64,000 nt of DNA from Vibrio metschnikovii CIP 69.14 (GCF_000176155.1 NZ_ACZO01000007.1:310001-374000), one strand, 5' to 3'; shown: positions 53,613 through 63,107, counted from the first letter of the stretch. The notes: generated by a model not told the origin, from the letters alone. A program made the numbers and translations.

Positions 53613-55250
53613 ATGAAAGCTTTGCGCACAAGTTTCTTTCCATTACTGCTCGATTATTACCAACGTATTTTACAACATGCGCGTTCCACACGCTCACCTC
53701 TGCTGGCCGATGGCTTAGATAGCCAATCTTTGCTCCCTGTCTGCTGGCTTTACCCTGATGGGAGTCGCGTACCAATGAGTAACTTTGCCAGCCAACAAAA
53801 TTTCTTACGCGGTTTAGTCGCCTTATCTACCTTAACCCAAAACCCTGCTTATCAACGTCAAGCGACCGAATTAAGTCAATATTTTTTAACCCACTATGTT
53901 GACCCGATCAGTGGGTTACTTCATTGGGGCGGGCATCGCTTTATTCATCTTGAAGACGGCACCATAGAGGGGCCCGCGAGTAAAGAGTGCGTGCATGAAC
54001 TCAAGCATCATTTTCCTTTCTATGACTTACTTCATGAAGTTAATCCTCAGGCCACCGAACGTTTCTTGACCGGATTTTGGGCGGCGCATGTCACCGACTG
54101 GCAGCGCCTTGATTTAAGCCGCCACGGCCAATATCAGCAGTCTTTTCCTGATGCGTTATTTTCTTTACATATACCCAACCCCGTAGTGGACCCATCCTGC
54201 TGGCCAAATTTACCAGAAACAATAGGATTAACCTTTGTTAATGCCTCTACCGACCTTATCTACGCCGCAAGCCACTACTTCAAATATACGGGTGATCACG
54301 AAGCAAAACGGTGGGCAAAACACCTCTATCATCAGTTTGTACTCGCGCGTCATCCACAAACACGGATGCCGGTCTATCAATTTTCATCACCTTTACAACG
54401 CCAACCAATCCCCGAGGATGATCGTTTAACCTATTCATGGTTTGGAGACCGAGCGAAACGCCAGTTTGGGCCAGAATTTGGAGAGATTGCCAAAGAGGCT
54501 AATGTTCTGTTTCGTGATAGCTGGCCTGTGGTGGTCGATAACCCACTAGCTATCCTTGAATGCGCCAAGCTCCTTGACGATGATGAAATGGCGACATGGG
54601 CCATTGAAGGCATCATTGCTTATTTCGATTATGCGTGGGATGAAGTAAACAATGAAATCGTTCCGATGTGGAATAATGGCCAAGATATGACCAACTACCG
54701 GTTTGTTCGTGATGGTTATTATGGTGATAAAGGAACCCAACTCACTCGACAAGCGGCAGACCCAGCTTACTTATTACCGTTAGTGAGAGCTTATGCTATC
54801 CACCCCGACCCAACATTACGTCAGTTACTGTGTCGTATGTTTCATCGATTTTCATTAGGTGCACTTGACCCTGATACCTTACAGATAGAATCGATCTCTG
54901 AGCATAGCTCTCTTTGCTCAGCCTATTTATTATTAGCCTTAATTGAATTATACCAACTCAACCAAGATCGACGCTTACTCAAATTAGCCGACGTGATTGC
55001 TCATAACTTAATCGAGCAACACTACCATCATGGATTTTTCCTACCCAGCGCAGCGCACCGTTATGCACGTATTGATGATCCTATTCCGTATGCTCTATTA
55101 GCGCTGGAAGCGGCTTATGCCGGGCAGTATAACCAGATTCCTCTCGCCATTTCCAAAGGAGGCTACTTACATGGTGAATGGCTATACGGTGATGAACTCA
55201 AAACCGTCTATGACTATGAGGTAATTTACAACGTAGTATCAGCGCAATAA
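53613..55250 (+). CDS. pelW: Cytoplasmic pectate disaccharide-lyase, PL2 family (PelW)
   Basis: 545 residues without a signal peptide, so cytoplasmic, as for Dickeya PelW. The alpha/alpha-barrel pattern includes GPASKECVHELKHHFPFYDL and HSSLCSAYLLLALIEL. It cuts imported oligogalacturonides to unsaturated digalacturonate by beta-elimination. A strong ribosome site (TTGGAGGTGT) favours the ATG at 53613 over the one at 53610. Confidence 0.9.
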   Translation: MKALRTSFFPLLLDYYQRILQHARSTRSPLLADGLDSQSLLPVCWLYPDGSRVPMSNFASQQNFLRGLVALSTLTQNPAYQRQATELSQYFLTHYVDPISGLLHWGGHRFIHLEDGTIEGPASKECVHELKHHFPFYDLLHEVNPQATERFLTGFWAAHVTDWQRLDLSRHGQYQQSFPDALFSLHIPNPVVDPSCWPNLPETIGLTFVNASTDLIYAASHYFKYTGDHEAKRWAKHLYHQFVLARHPQTRMPVYQFSSPLQRQPIPEDDRLTYSWFGDRAKRQFGPEFGEIAKEANVLFRDSWPVVVDNPLAILECAKLLDDDEMATWAIEGIIAYFDYAWDEVNNEIVPMWNNGQDMTNYRFVRDGYYGDKGTQLTRQAADPAYLLPLVRAYAIHPDPTLRQLLCRMFHRFSLGALDPDTLQIESISEHSSLCSAYLLLALIELYQLNQDRRLLKLADVIAHNLIEQHYHHGFFLPSAAHRYARIDDPIPYALLALEAAYAGQYNQIPLAISKGGYLHGEWLYGDELKTVYDYEVIYNVVSAQ

Positions 55251-55259
55251 GGCACCACT

Positions 55260-56690
55260 TTGACCAAAAAACCATCTAAAACCCTAGCAAAATGGCGTAA
55301 AGTAAATGTCTTAGCTAGGGTTCGTTACCGTCACAAGGTCTTAATAATCCGACGTATTCTTCCCTTTACTTTACCCATCCTTATTGAATTGATTGGTGTG
55401 GTATTCATGGGGATTGTCAGTACTATTTTAGTCAGTCGCATCAGTAAAGACGCTACCGCTGCAGTCGGTATTACAGAGAGCATCACATTCATTGTGCTTT
55501 CTCTTTTAACTGCCGTCGCTTTAGGTGGATCGGTAATGATCGCACAAGCTTTTTCCCGTCGGGATCGTACTAAGTCTCTACGTGGAGCAAGTCACACCAT
55601 GCATTTAGCTTTGGCTATAAGCATTATGACTTCACTCATCATGAGTATGTTTGCTCACCCTTTACTGACGATCGTCGCATATGGTGCTGAGCCGGCGGTT
55701 ATTGTCTTAGCCGAACGCTTTTTACTCATTGTACTATTGAGCTACCCCGCTTTGGCGATCACTCTTGCTGCCAGCGGCATTTTACGTGCAGTGGGTAACT
55801 CTCGCTCTCCTGCGACAATTAATATTGTTATGAATTTGGTTAATATTTCGTTCAGTTACCCGCTTATTTATGGCGTTGATGCACTAGCATGGCCTGGTTT
55901 AAATATGCAAGGGGCGGCCTTAGGTTTGACGATTTCAAGGTGGTTAGGGGCAATAATGATTGTATTTTCTCTGGCGCGTAACCCTTCATTACGTATGCCT
56001 ATCAACACTTTTATACAGCCATTTAGCCTTTTGATCACCCGAGAAATCCTTGCGATTGGCATTCCTGCCAGCATCGAATCATTAATGTTTAATATTGGTA
56101 AACTCATTACTCAAGTTATGGTTGCAGGAATGGGCACAGTCGCGATGGCCGGTAATGTGATCACTTTCTCGGCGCTACTCTTCATTAATATTCCCGGTAA
56201 TGCTCTTGCGACCGCTGCTACTATCTTAATTGGGCAACGACTCGGCCAAAACCGTAGTCAGACCGCACAAATAGAAATGCAGTTGCTGTTTTGGCTTGCC
56301 AGTATAGCGTTAATCGTGCTGGCGTTAGTCTGCCTCCCCTTTGCTAGTGCGATTGCCCATTTATACACGGATGACCAAGCCGTGATTAATGTAGTCGTCA
56401 ACCTTATTTTCCTCAACGCCTTGATGATGCCGATTTGGGCGGCCTCTTTTGTTTTACCTTCAGCGTTTAAAGGTGGCAAAGATGTAAAATACAGTATGTG
56501 GGTAGCCATTCTTAGTATGTGGGGGGGGCGAATTGTTTTAGGCTATCTATTCGGGATCCATTGGCAAATGGGTATCTATGGCATTTGGCTTGGCATGTTT
56601 GCCGATTGGTGGATTCGAGGCTTACTGTTTTTATACCGTATGGTTACCCAACGTTGGTTACACGTTTTCTATTCCCATAGAGACCGTTAA
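55260..56690 (+). CDS. MATE-family efflux transporter
   Basis: 476 residues, twelve membrane helices, MATE-type repeats (LPILIELIGVVFMGIVSTIL; AAIGILRAVGNS-like stretch AASGILRAVGNSRSP; a second half beginning near residue 260). It exports small molecules by cation antiport. Start is TTG with AAGGC seven bases upstream, and no in-frame ATG precedes the first helix. Ten bp after pelW, so translation is linked to the pectin operon. What it exports is unknown. Confidence 0.9.
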   Translation: MTKKPSKTLAKWRKVNVLARVRYRHKVLIIRRILPFTLPILIELIGVVFMGIVSTILVSRISKDATAAVGITESITFIVLSLLTAVALGGSVMIAQAFSRRDRTKSLRGASHTMHLALAISIMTSLIMSMFAHPLLTIVAYGAEPAVIVLAERFLLIVLLSYPALAITLAASGILRAVGNSRSPATINIVMNLVNISFSYPLIYGVDALAWPGLNMQGAALGLTISRWLGAIMIVFSLARNPSLRMPINTFIQPFSLLITREILAIGIPASIESLMFNIGKLITQVMVAGMGTVAMAGNVITFSALLFINIPGNALATAATILIGQRLGQNRSQTAQIEMQLLFWLASIALIVLALVCLPFASAIAHLYTDDQAVINVVVNLIFLNALMMPIWAASFVLPSAFKGGKDVKYSMWVAILSMWGGRIVLGYLFGIHWQMGIYGIWLGMFADWWIRGLLFLYRMVTQRWLHVFYSHRDR

Positions 56691-56798
56691 TGTATTGTGT
56701 AATCTTATTACCATTTGAAATGCCCGAAGCGTTACCCTTAATCCGATTTTATGTATCATGTAAGCTAGCTCCGTGAACAGCAAAGCTGGATAATTAAA

Positions 56799-56831
56799 CC
56801 CACCTAATGCATTTTGATGCATTGGGTGGGG
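56799..56831. terminator. Stem-loop after the MATE gene
   Basis: CCCACCTAATGCAT TTTG ATGCATTGGGTGGG, strong stem about 110 bp after the MATE stop. No direct T run. Confidence 0.5.
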
Positions 56832-57006
56832 TCACAAATTTCTTATTTTCTTCCTTATATTATGAATATAAATCGTCTTTTCCTTTATGCTGAAAAGCGA
56901 TTTTATACTCACACACTCTTTCTTACTCTCAAAACACATCGAACCTGCCATCATCAGTCAAGTGGATTAATTTATGATATAGATCACCAACTGGCAAAAA
57001 AATAAA

Positions 57007-57030
57007 AAAATGAACCGTTGTTTCGATTTT
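57007..57030. promoter_or_regulatory. Candidate KdgR operator 7 (symporter)
   Basis: AAATGAACCGTTGTTTCGAT, close to the KdgR pattern and to operator 3. Confidence 0.65.
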
Positions 57031-57068
57031 TATCACATATCGTTTCATGTTATTTGTTTATACTAAAT

Positions 57069-57092
57069 ATAAATCAAAACACCGTTTCGAGG
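57069..57092. promoter_or_regulatory. Candidate KdgR operator 8 (symporter start)
   Basis: ATCAAAACACCGTTTCGAGG, next to the symporter ribosome site, 8 bp before its ATG. Confidence 0.6.
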
Positions 57093-57099
57093 TTTATAC

Positions 57100-58872
57100 A
57101 TGGAATACAATTATCTTGTCATTGCGGGCTATTTTGCCCTAATGATAGCGATTAGCTTAATCTTCAAAAAGATGGCCAGTAACAGTACCAGTGATTACTT
57201 TCGTGGCGGCGGTAAGATGCTCTGGTGGATGGTAGGAGCAACCGCCTTTATGACTCAGTTTTCAGCTTGGACATTTACCGGTGCAGCCGGCAAAGCGTTT
57301 ACTGATGGCTTTGCTGTACTTGCTGTATTTATCGGCAATATGGTCGCTTATGTGTTTGCTTATTTCTTTTTTGCTCGCCGTTTCCGTCAGATGCGAGTCG
57401 ATACACCAACCGAAGGAGTAAAACGCCGCTTCGGAGAAGTTAACGAACAATTTTTCACTTGGGTAATTATTCCGTTAAGCGTGATCAACGCTGGGGTATG
57501 GCTCAACGGTTTGGGCGTATTTGCTTCTGCCGTATTTAATGCCGATATCGTCACGACTATTTGGATTACTGGCTTAGCCGTACTCGCCATATCACTATTA
57601 AGTGGTGCATGGGGAGTGGTCGCTTCAGATTTCATTCAAACATTAGTAGTTGCCGTCATTTCCGTTGCCTGTGCGTTAGTGGCACTCTATGCGGTGGGTG
57701 GGCCTGGCGAAATTATTAATAATTTCCCCGGTGGCTTCGTGATGGGGCCAGACATGAACTACCCATTGTTACTGGTTTGTACCTTTATCTTCTTTGTTGT
57801 CAAACAATTACAAAGCATCAATAACATGCAAGAGTCTTACCGATTTTTAAATGCGAAAGACTCGAAAAATGCCAGCAAAGCAGCATTGTTAGCATTAGGC
57901 ATGATGGTGATTGGTGCTGTAATTTGGTTTATTCCTCCTTGGGCTTCAGCCATCCTTTATCCAGATGCGGCATCGGAATACTCAGCACTTGGTGCAAAAG
58001 CCAGTGACGCGGTATACCTTGTTTTTGCTCGTGAAACTATGCCGTTAGGCACGGTTGGCCTACTGATGGCAGGCCTTTTCGCAGCGACCATGTCGTCAAT
58101 GGATTCAGCATTAAACCGCAACTCTGGTATTTTTGTCCGCAGTTTCTACGCACCTATTTTACGCAAAGGGAAAGCCACCGATAAAGAGCAACTCCGTGCT
58201 GGGCAAGTTGCCTGTTTAGTGAATGGTATTTTGGTCATTTTTATGGCGCAATTTTTCAACTCACTGAAACATCTCAGCTTGTTTGATTTGATGATGCAAG
58301 TCGCGACGCTATTGCAATCTCCAATCCTAGTTCCGTTGTTTTTGGGCATTATCATCCGCAAGACGCCTAAATGGGCACCTTGGGCAACCGTTGTCTTTGG
58401 TATGTTCGTCTCGTGGTTAGTGGTTAATGTATTTACACCACAAACCGTGGGGCAATGGTTCAATATGGAAGAACTCACTCGCCGTGAAATTGGTGAGATG
58501 CGCACCATGATCACCATCGCTGCCCATTTATTCTTAACAGCAGGTTTTTTCTGCCTAACCACACTGTTCTACAAAGAAGCCAATGACCCCTATAAAGAGC
58601 AAACAACACGCTTCTTTGAAGACGTCAACACCGAGTGTATTGCTGAAGAGGGGCAAGACATTGTTGACCGTTTGCAACGTAATAAACTAGGGACATTAGT
58701 CATCTACATGGCTGCTGGTCTAACGCTAATGGTGCTGATCCCTAATCCATTATGGGGGCGCTTGCTGTTTTTAGGCTGCGCGGTTGCTATTGGGATTGTC
58801 GGTTACGCCCTCAAGCGCAGTGCTGGGCTGGAAAGCAGCCTCACTAAACCAGTGATATCGACGTCTCGTTAA
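57100..58872 (+). CDS. Sodium/solute symporter family transporter, probable uronate importer
   Basis: 590 residues, thirteen to fourteen membrane helices, SSS-family core (SDYFRGGGKMLWWMVGATAFMTQFSAWTF, and MSSMDSALNRNSG). Related symporters import alginate-derived unsaturated uronates in vibrios. Two KdgR-like sites lie in its promoter and ogl follows, so import of unsaturated galacturonate monomers or dimers is likely, though not proven. It offers a route that does not need TogN. Confidence 0.85.
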   Translation: MEYNYLVIAGYFALMIAISLIFKKMASNSTSDYFRGGGKMLWWMVGATAFMTQFSAWTFTGAAGKAFTDGFAVLAVFIGNMVAYVFAYFFFARRFRQMRVDTPTEGVKRRFGEVNEQFFTWVIIPLSVINAGVWLNGLGVFASAVFNADIVTTIWITGLAVLAISLLSGAWGVVASDFIQTLVVAVISVACALVALYAVGGPGEIINNFPGGFVMGPDMNYPLLLVCTFIFFVVKQLQSINNMQESYRFLNAKDSKNASKAALLALGMMVIGAVIWFIPPWASAILYPDAASEYSALGAKASDAVYLVFARETMPLGTVGLLMAGLFAATMSSMDSALNRNSGIFVRSFYAPILRKGKATDKEQLRAGQVACLVNGILVIFMAQFFNSLKHLSLFDLMMQVATLLQSPILVPLFLGIIIRKTPKWAPWATVVFGMFVSWLVVNVFTPQTVGQWFNMEELTRREIGEMRTMITIAAHLFLTAGFFCLTTLFYKEANDPYKEQTTRFFEDVNTECIAEEGQDIVDRLQRNKLGTLVIYMAAGLTLMVLIPNPLWGRLLFLGCAVAIGIVGYALKRSAGLESSLTKPVISTSR

Positions 58873-58891
58873 TCGATATTCGTTATTCATC

Positions 58892-58961
58892 GATACCCCC
58901 AAATTGAAAACAAGCATGTGATTGGGGTTCCCACGACCGCTTCACGTTGAAAGAGTATCGA
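58892..58961. repeat. Truncated ERIC-type repeat, copy 4
   Basis: GCATGTGATTGGGGTTCC and the end TTCACGTTGAAAGAGTATCG match the right half of the ERIC copies, but the left half is largely missing. It lies between the symporter and ogl. Confidence 0.5.
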
Positions 58962-59011
58962 TTCATTTTTGCTGCCAACTGGTTTGGCAGCACCTTTATC
59001 GGAGATTTTTT

Positions 59012-60175
59012 ATGGCCAAAGGCGATATAGTCCAACTTAAATTTGATACGTTTATCGATAGCGATACACAAGTCAAAGTCACCCGTCTTACTCCTATTGA
59101 TGTGATTTGTCACCGCAACTACTTTTATCAAAAATGCTTTACCCAAGATGGTAATAACTTATTGTTTGCCGGAGATTTTGATGGTAACCGTAATTATTAT
59201 TTAGTCGATCTTACCACTCAACAAGCAACTCAGCTTACAGAAGGAAAAGGCGATAATACTTTTGGTGGTTTTATCTCTCACGATGACCGCGCCTTTTTCT
59301 ATGTAAAAAATGAGCTTAATTTAATTAAAGTTGATCTCGACAGCCTAGAAGAGCAGATCATTTACACCGTGGATGATGAGTGGAAAGGTTATGGAACTTG
59401 GGTCGCAAATTCAGAGTGCACAAAGTTAGTGGGCATTGAGATTCTTAAACGTGATTGGCAACCATTAACCTCTTGGGAAAAATTTGCTGAGTTTTATCAC
59501 ACCAAGCCAACGTGCCGTTTGATCAAAGTGGATATTCAAAGTGGAGAGTTAGAGGTAGTTCATCAAGATAACGCTTGGTTAGGCCACCCTATTTACCGTC
59601 CGTTTGATGATTCAACCATCGGTTTTTGTCATGAAGGTCCGCACGATTTAGTCGATGCACGCATGTGGCTAGTCAACGAAGATGGTCGTCATGTACGTAA
59701 AATTAAAGCACAAGATCCGGGAGAGTCATGTACACATGAGTTTTGGATCCCGGATGGTAGCGCAATGGCTTATGTCTCTTATTTTAAAGGTCAAACTGAG
59801 CGCGTTATCTATAAAGCAAATCCAGAAACATTAGAAAATGAAGCAATCATGGTCATGCCCCCCTGTTCACATCTAATGAGTAATTTTGATGGATCATTAA
59901 TGGTTGGTGATGGCTGTGATGCGCCCGTCGATGTTGCAGATGCCCAGAGCTATGATATTGAAAACGACCCTTTCTTGTATATTCTCAATACCAAAGAGAA
60001 AACGTATGCCAAGTTAGCGAAACACAGTACATCTTGGGAGGTCTTAGACGGTGACCGTCAGATCACTCATCCACACCCATCATTTACTCCTAATGATACC
60101 GGAGTGCTTTTTACCAGTGATTTCCAAGGCGTTCCTGCGGTTTATATCGCAGATCTTCCTGATAATTTTAAATAA
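59012..60175 (+). CDS. ogl: Oligogalacturonate lyase, PL22 family (Ogl)
   Basis: Cytoplasmic lyase that splits unsaturated and saturated digalacturonate to monomers, the substrates of KdgF. 387 residues, the family length, seven-bladed propeller, with the metal histidines in HRNYFYQKC, CHEGPHD and CTHEFW. ATG at 59012 follows GGAGATTTTTT; an upstream in-frame start would translate into the truncated ERIC repeat and is rejected. Strong terminator follows. Confidence 0.94.
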   Translation: MAKGDIVQLKFDTFIDSDTQVKVTRLTPIDVICHRNYFYQKCFTQDGNNLLFAGDFDGNRNYYLVDLTTQQATQLTEGKGDNTFGGFISHDDRAFFYVKNELNLIKVDLDSLEEQIIYTVDDEWKGYGTWVANSECTKLVGIEILKRDWQPLTSWEKFAEFYHTKPTCRLIKVDIQSGELEVVHQDNAWLGHPIYRPFDDSTIGFCHEGPHDLVDARMWLVNEDGRHVRKIKAQDPGESCTHEFWIPDGSAMAYVSYFKGQTERVIYKANPETLENEAIMVMPPCSHLMSNFDGSLMVGDGCDAPVDVADAQSYDIENDPFLYILNTKEKTYAKLAKHSTSWEVLDGDRQITHPHPSFTPNDTGVLFTSDFQGVPAVYIADLPDNFK

Positions 60176-60178
60176 CGT

Positions 60179-60210
60179 AAAAAGTGGAGGCGTAAGCTTC
60201 CACTTTTTTA
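60179..60210 (+). terminator. Terminator of ogl
   Basis: AAAAAGTGGAGGC GTAA GCTTCCACTTTTT, with T run. Confidence 0.9.
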
Positions 60211-60263
60211 CAATCATTATCCAAAAATCACTTGAGGCAGCAGACAGGTAAATGACGAGTGGA

Positions 60264-60872
60264 TTAACGAGCAATATCCAAACGGTTTTCCGTCACCCCG
60301 TTGGTTCGAAACCAACCCGCAATGCTGATCCGCTCCGCTTGGGTCGGCAGCACTTCATGAGGGAATTTTTCCGATAAGAAGACGACTAAGCGACCTGAGA
60401 TAGGCGCAATCGTCTCAATCAGCTGATCGTTCAAATCATAAAGTTTTAGTTCTCCGCCATCGGCGGCGCGCCAATTGGGATTCATGTAAAACACTGTCGT
60501 TAGCTTACGATTTTCATTACCGCGAAACGCATCGAGATGTTTTTTATACAAATCACCGGCTTCGTATTTCGCAAAATGCGCTTCGTATTCAAATAATCCT
60601 AAAAAGAAGTCTTGATTCACTTGCTGGCGAATTTGCTCCATCCGCTCCAAATAATCTTGTATTGGCTGACCCATCGATTCTCTCAGCCATTGAATCTTAT
60701 CACTGCGGATCTGGCTAATTCGCTGGGCTTCATCTTGCCGGCCGATACGTGCTTGCTGCCAACTTTCAGGGGCGCAAGATCGTAAACGGCTGACTTGATC
60801 GGGAGTCAAAAAATCATCCCACACATACCAACCTTGCTCCGCTATCGCGTCCAGCAACTTCTCTAATCCCAT
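60264..60872 (-). CDS. 2OG-Fe(II) oxygenase family protein
   Basis: 202 residues. The iron ligands are visible as H-x-D in YKKHLDAFRG and the distal H in KFPHEVLP, with the 2-oxoglutarate-binding Arg in AERISIAGWFR. It belongs with prolyl-4-hydroxylase-like oxygenases; the hydroxylation target is unknown. The ATG at 60872 has only a weak ribosome site. A Fur-like box lies about 80 bp upstream. Confidence 0.82.
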   Translation of the reverse strand: MGLEKLLDAIAEQGWYVWDDFLTPDQVSRLRSCAPESWQQARIGRQDEAQRISQIRSDKIQWLRESMGQPIQDYLERMEQIRQQVNQDFFLGLFEYEAHFAKYEAGDLYKKHLDAFRGNENRKLTTVFYMNPNWRAADGGELKLYDLNDQLIETIAPISGRLVVFLSEKFPHEVLPTQAERISIAGWFRTNGVTENRLDIAR

Positions 60873-60952
60873 GATGTTCACTACTTGGTTAACGAACCAT
60901 GGGTTATAACCAGACTCGGTTAGCCGCACAAATCACGATGTTAATCCATAAG

Positions 60953-60971
60953 GATAATAATCGTTATCGTT
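60953..60971. promoter_or_regulatory. Fur-box-like sequence upstream of the 2OG-Fe(II) oxygenase gene
   Basis: GATAATAATCGTTATCGTT, close to the Fur consensus GATAATGATAATCATTATC, 81 bp before the start codon. Confidence 0.6.
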
Positions 60972-61024
60972 GTCAATAATAGGCGCAACACAACGATGCG
61001 AGGAATATTGAGTTGCTTCGATAA

Positions 61025-61050
61025 TAAAAAACCACCGGAAAACCGGTGGC
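61025..61050 (-). terminator. Terminator of the dihydroxyacetone kinase gene
   Basis: CCACCGG TTTT CCGGTGG on the minus strand followed by TTTTTTATT. Confidence 0.85.
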
Positions 61051-61079
61051 TAAGATAAAAAATCGTTAATCGCTAAAGC

Positions 61080-62735
61080 TTAGCGATTCAGCTTGGTCAG
61101 CGCTGCAAAGACGCTTTCGACCGCTACCGCACCGGGGTCTTTAACACCACTTAAACTGTCACTGGCTAAATAAGACGAGCGCCCAGCATTGGCTTTGTTC
61201 ATTAATGCGGTGGAAGCACAGCCTTGCTCAGCGGCGCTTGCTGCTTCGGTTAGGCTTTGCCCAGCGACTAACGCTTCCAATGCTGGCTGCAGCGCATCAA
61301 TCATGGTTCTGTCACCCAACTCAGCGCCGCCGTACTGTTTCATTTTATTTAATCCCGCCACTAATGCACTCGCCAGTGGTTTCCCTTCACTCATCTGCTG
61401 ACCCGCAGCGGTAAAGAAAATCGACAGTAACACCCCACTTGAGCCGCCCATCACGGTGGCAAGACGCTCACCCACTACGCCTAATAACTTATCAACTTGC
61501 GCGAATGGCAATTGATTAGCTTGGCTCTCACGATAGATTTGTCGTGCACCAGCAGCAAAGGTTGAGCCAGTATCGCCATCGCCAACTAAACTATCGAGAC
61601 GATTAAGCTCACTTTCATGATTAATCAAGGTCTGGCAAATACAGTTAACGATCATTTGATGCTCAGCATGCTCGGAGGCTTGATAGTGCAGTTGATCGGC
61701 TTGCTTTTCGACTGCGCGACGCGCCACATCATTGACCGCTAAAGGCGTTGGCCAACTGCTGACCTCGGTTGGAGCCAATAATGCCGCTTCCAGCTGCGCA
61801 TCTAAATGCAGTAATGAGATAGAGAAGCCTTTCATGTCCAACGCCGTCATCAAGGGCGCTGGACCCACTAAATACTGGATTGAGGGCGCAAGAGAAGAAT
61901 GACACAGATCGCGCGTTAACAAGCTCATTTCAAGATTGGATACGCCACCCAAGTTATTGAGTAGCACCGCGACTTTATCATCACCCGTTAACGGATAAGC
62001 GCTCAGCAGCTTTTCAATCATCATCGCCAGAATATCGCGGCTATTTTGGGTTGCTAAGACCGAAACTCCGGGCTCACCGTGAATGCCTAACCCTAGCTCA
62101 GCATGACCCGGAGCGACTCGTTCGCTGTGCGTTTCACCCGGTAAATGGCAACTGGATAAGGCCACGCCAATACTGGCGGTGCGTTGAATCGCCACTTGCG
62201 CCGCTTCAGCGACTGCAGACAGTGATTGACCTTGTTCCGCCGCATAGCCGGCAATTTTATGCACAAATAAGGTACCAGCCACACCACGAGGCTGCTTATT
62301 ATCGGGCAAGGCAATGTCATCACTGACCATCACCATTTCAACTTGATAACCGAGACGCTTAGCTTTTTCTGCCGCTAAACCAAAGTTTAATCGGTCGCCG
62401 GTGTAGTTTTTGACAATCAACAAACAGCCCGCTTCACCGGTCACTTGAACAATGGCATTGAACACCGCATCAACACTGGGCGAAGCAAACACATCACCGC
62501 ACACCGCGGCGGTCAGCATATTCTTACCCACAAAGCCAACGTGAGCGGGCTCATGGCCCGAGCCACCGCCAGAAATAATCGCTACTTTGCTTTTATCCCA
62601 ATCACGGCGAACCACGATGCGAATGTGTGGGTCGATATCCAGTTGCTCTAGGTTTTGCCAAGGGCTGGTTAACACGGCCCCTTCAATCGCTTCATTTACT
62701 AATTGCTCTTTATTATTAATAAAAAATTGAGTCAT
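61080..62735 (-). CDS. ATP-dependent dihydroxyacetone kinase, one-chain DhaK-DhaL type
   Basis: 551 residues. Residues 1-330 are the DhaK substrate domain (GGGSGHEPAHVGFVG; the histidine that binds dihydroxyacetone covalently in LGIHGEPG). Residues 350-551 are the DhaL ATP domain with Mg-binding aspartates in VGDGDTGST. This layout is that of ATP-dependent kinases (Citrobacter type), which do not need PTS components. It converts dihydroxyacetone to DHAP, or a related ketose such as erythrulose. Start ATG 62735 with AAGGAATAAC. Confidence 0.93.
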   Translation of the reverse strand: MTQFFINNKEQLVNEAIEGAVLTSPWQNLEQLDIDPHIRIVVRRDWDKSKVAIISGGGSGHEPAHVGFVGKNMLTAAVCGDVFASPSVDAVFNAIVQVTGEAGCLLIVKNYTGDRLNFGLAAEKAKRLGYQVEMVMVSDDIALPDNKQPRGVAGTLFVHKIAGYAAEQGQSLSAVAEAAQVAIQRTASIGVALSSCHLPGETHSERVAPGHAELGLGIHGEPGVSVLATQNSRDILAMMIEKLLSAYPLTGDDKVAVLLNNLGGVSNLEMSLLTRDLCHSSLAPSIQYLVGPAPLMTALDMKGFSISLLHLDAQLEAALLAPTEVSSWPTPLAVNDVARRAVEKQADQLHYQASEHAEHQMIVNCICQTLINHESELNRLDSLVGDGDTGSTFAAGARQIYRESQANQLPFAQVDKLLGVVGERLATVMGGSSGVLLSIFFTAAGQQMSEGKPLASALVAGLNKMKQYGGAELGDRTMIDALQPALEALVAGQSLTEAASAAEQGCASTALMNKANAGRSSYLASDSLSGVKDPGAVAVESVFAALTKLNR

Positions 62736-63107
62736 CACGTTATTCCTTGGATTGAAAGTAAATCAACAGCCTTGATTGTGCGTATGAGAACAGGGATCAG
62801 CAAAAAAAATCTCACGTTGCAGAATGAAACGTCATTAATCCCACGATTGGTTCATAATGAAACACCGTTAACCGTCCCTCAAATTAGATTGTGAGCTTAG
62901 ACAATATGCCGTGAAAAGAGCCAGATGATTGACCCTAAACGTTGATGAATCACTAGAAAGACTGGGCTTTGCCACTTTCATGGTAACGAAAAAATCTTAC
63001 CAAATGCTGCGTTACTGTGGGGAGCGTGAATAGAAAGGTAAAGCAGCCGATACTGGTGCTGCTTTATGAACAGACAAGATCAAGAGAAGAAGGGGGAAGA
63101 AACAGAA
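62736..63107. other. Intergenic region between the two kinase systems
   Basis: About 370 bp without a gene. It holds short palindromes AATGAAACGTCATT (62823-62836) and TTCATAATGAA (62851-62861), the repeated word AATGAAAC, and no clear terminator. It could carry a promoter for the fused kinase. Confidence 0.45.

Larger units (their letters stand above)
56691..57099. other. Intergenic region before the sodium/solute symporter
   Basis: About 410 bp with no gene. It carries a 14-bp stem-loop at 56799-56831 (CCCACCTAATGCAT / ATGCATTGGGTGGG, one G-U pair), A/T-rich promoter sequence, and two KdgR-like sites listed separately. Confidence 0.6.

Noticed and set aside
56814..57005. 63-codon open frame before the symporter
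   Set aside because: It starts in the loop of a strong hairpin and runs through promoter-like A/T-rich sequence; no ribosome site.
58922..59011. N-terminal extension of Ogl
   Set aside because: It would be translated from the truncated ERIC repeat, and the ATG at 59012 has a clear ribosome site and gives the family length.
62823..62861. AATGAAAC words considered as KdgR operators of the kinase gene
   Set aside because: Only half-sites are present, spacing is wrong, and the gene has no link to pectin use.
62703..62894. 63-codon open frame upstream of the fused kinase, opposite strand
   Set aside because: It overlaps the kinase start on the other strand and has no coding signal.
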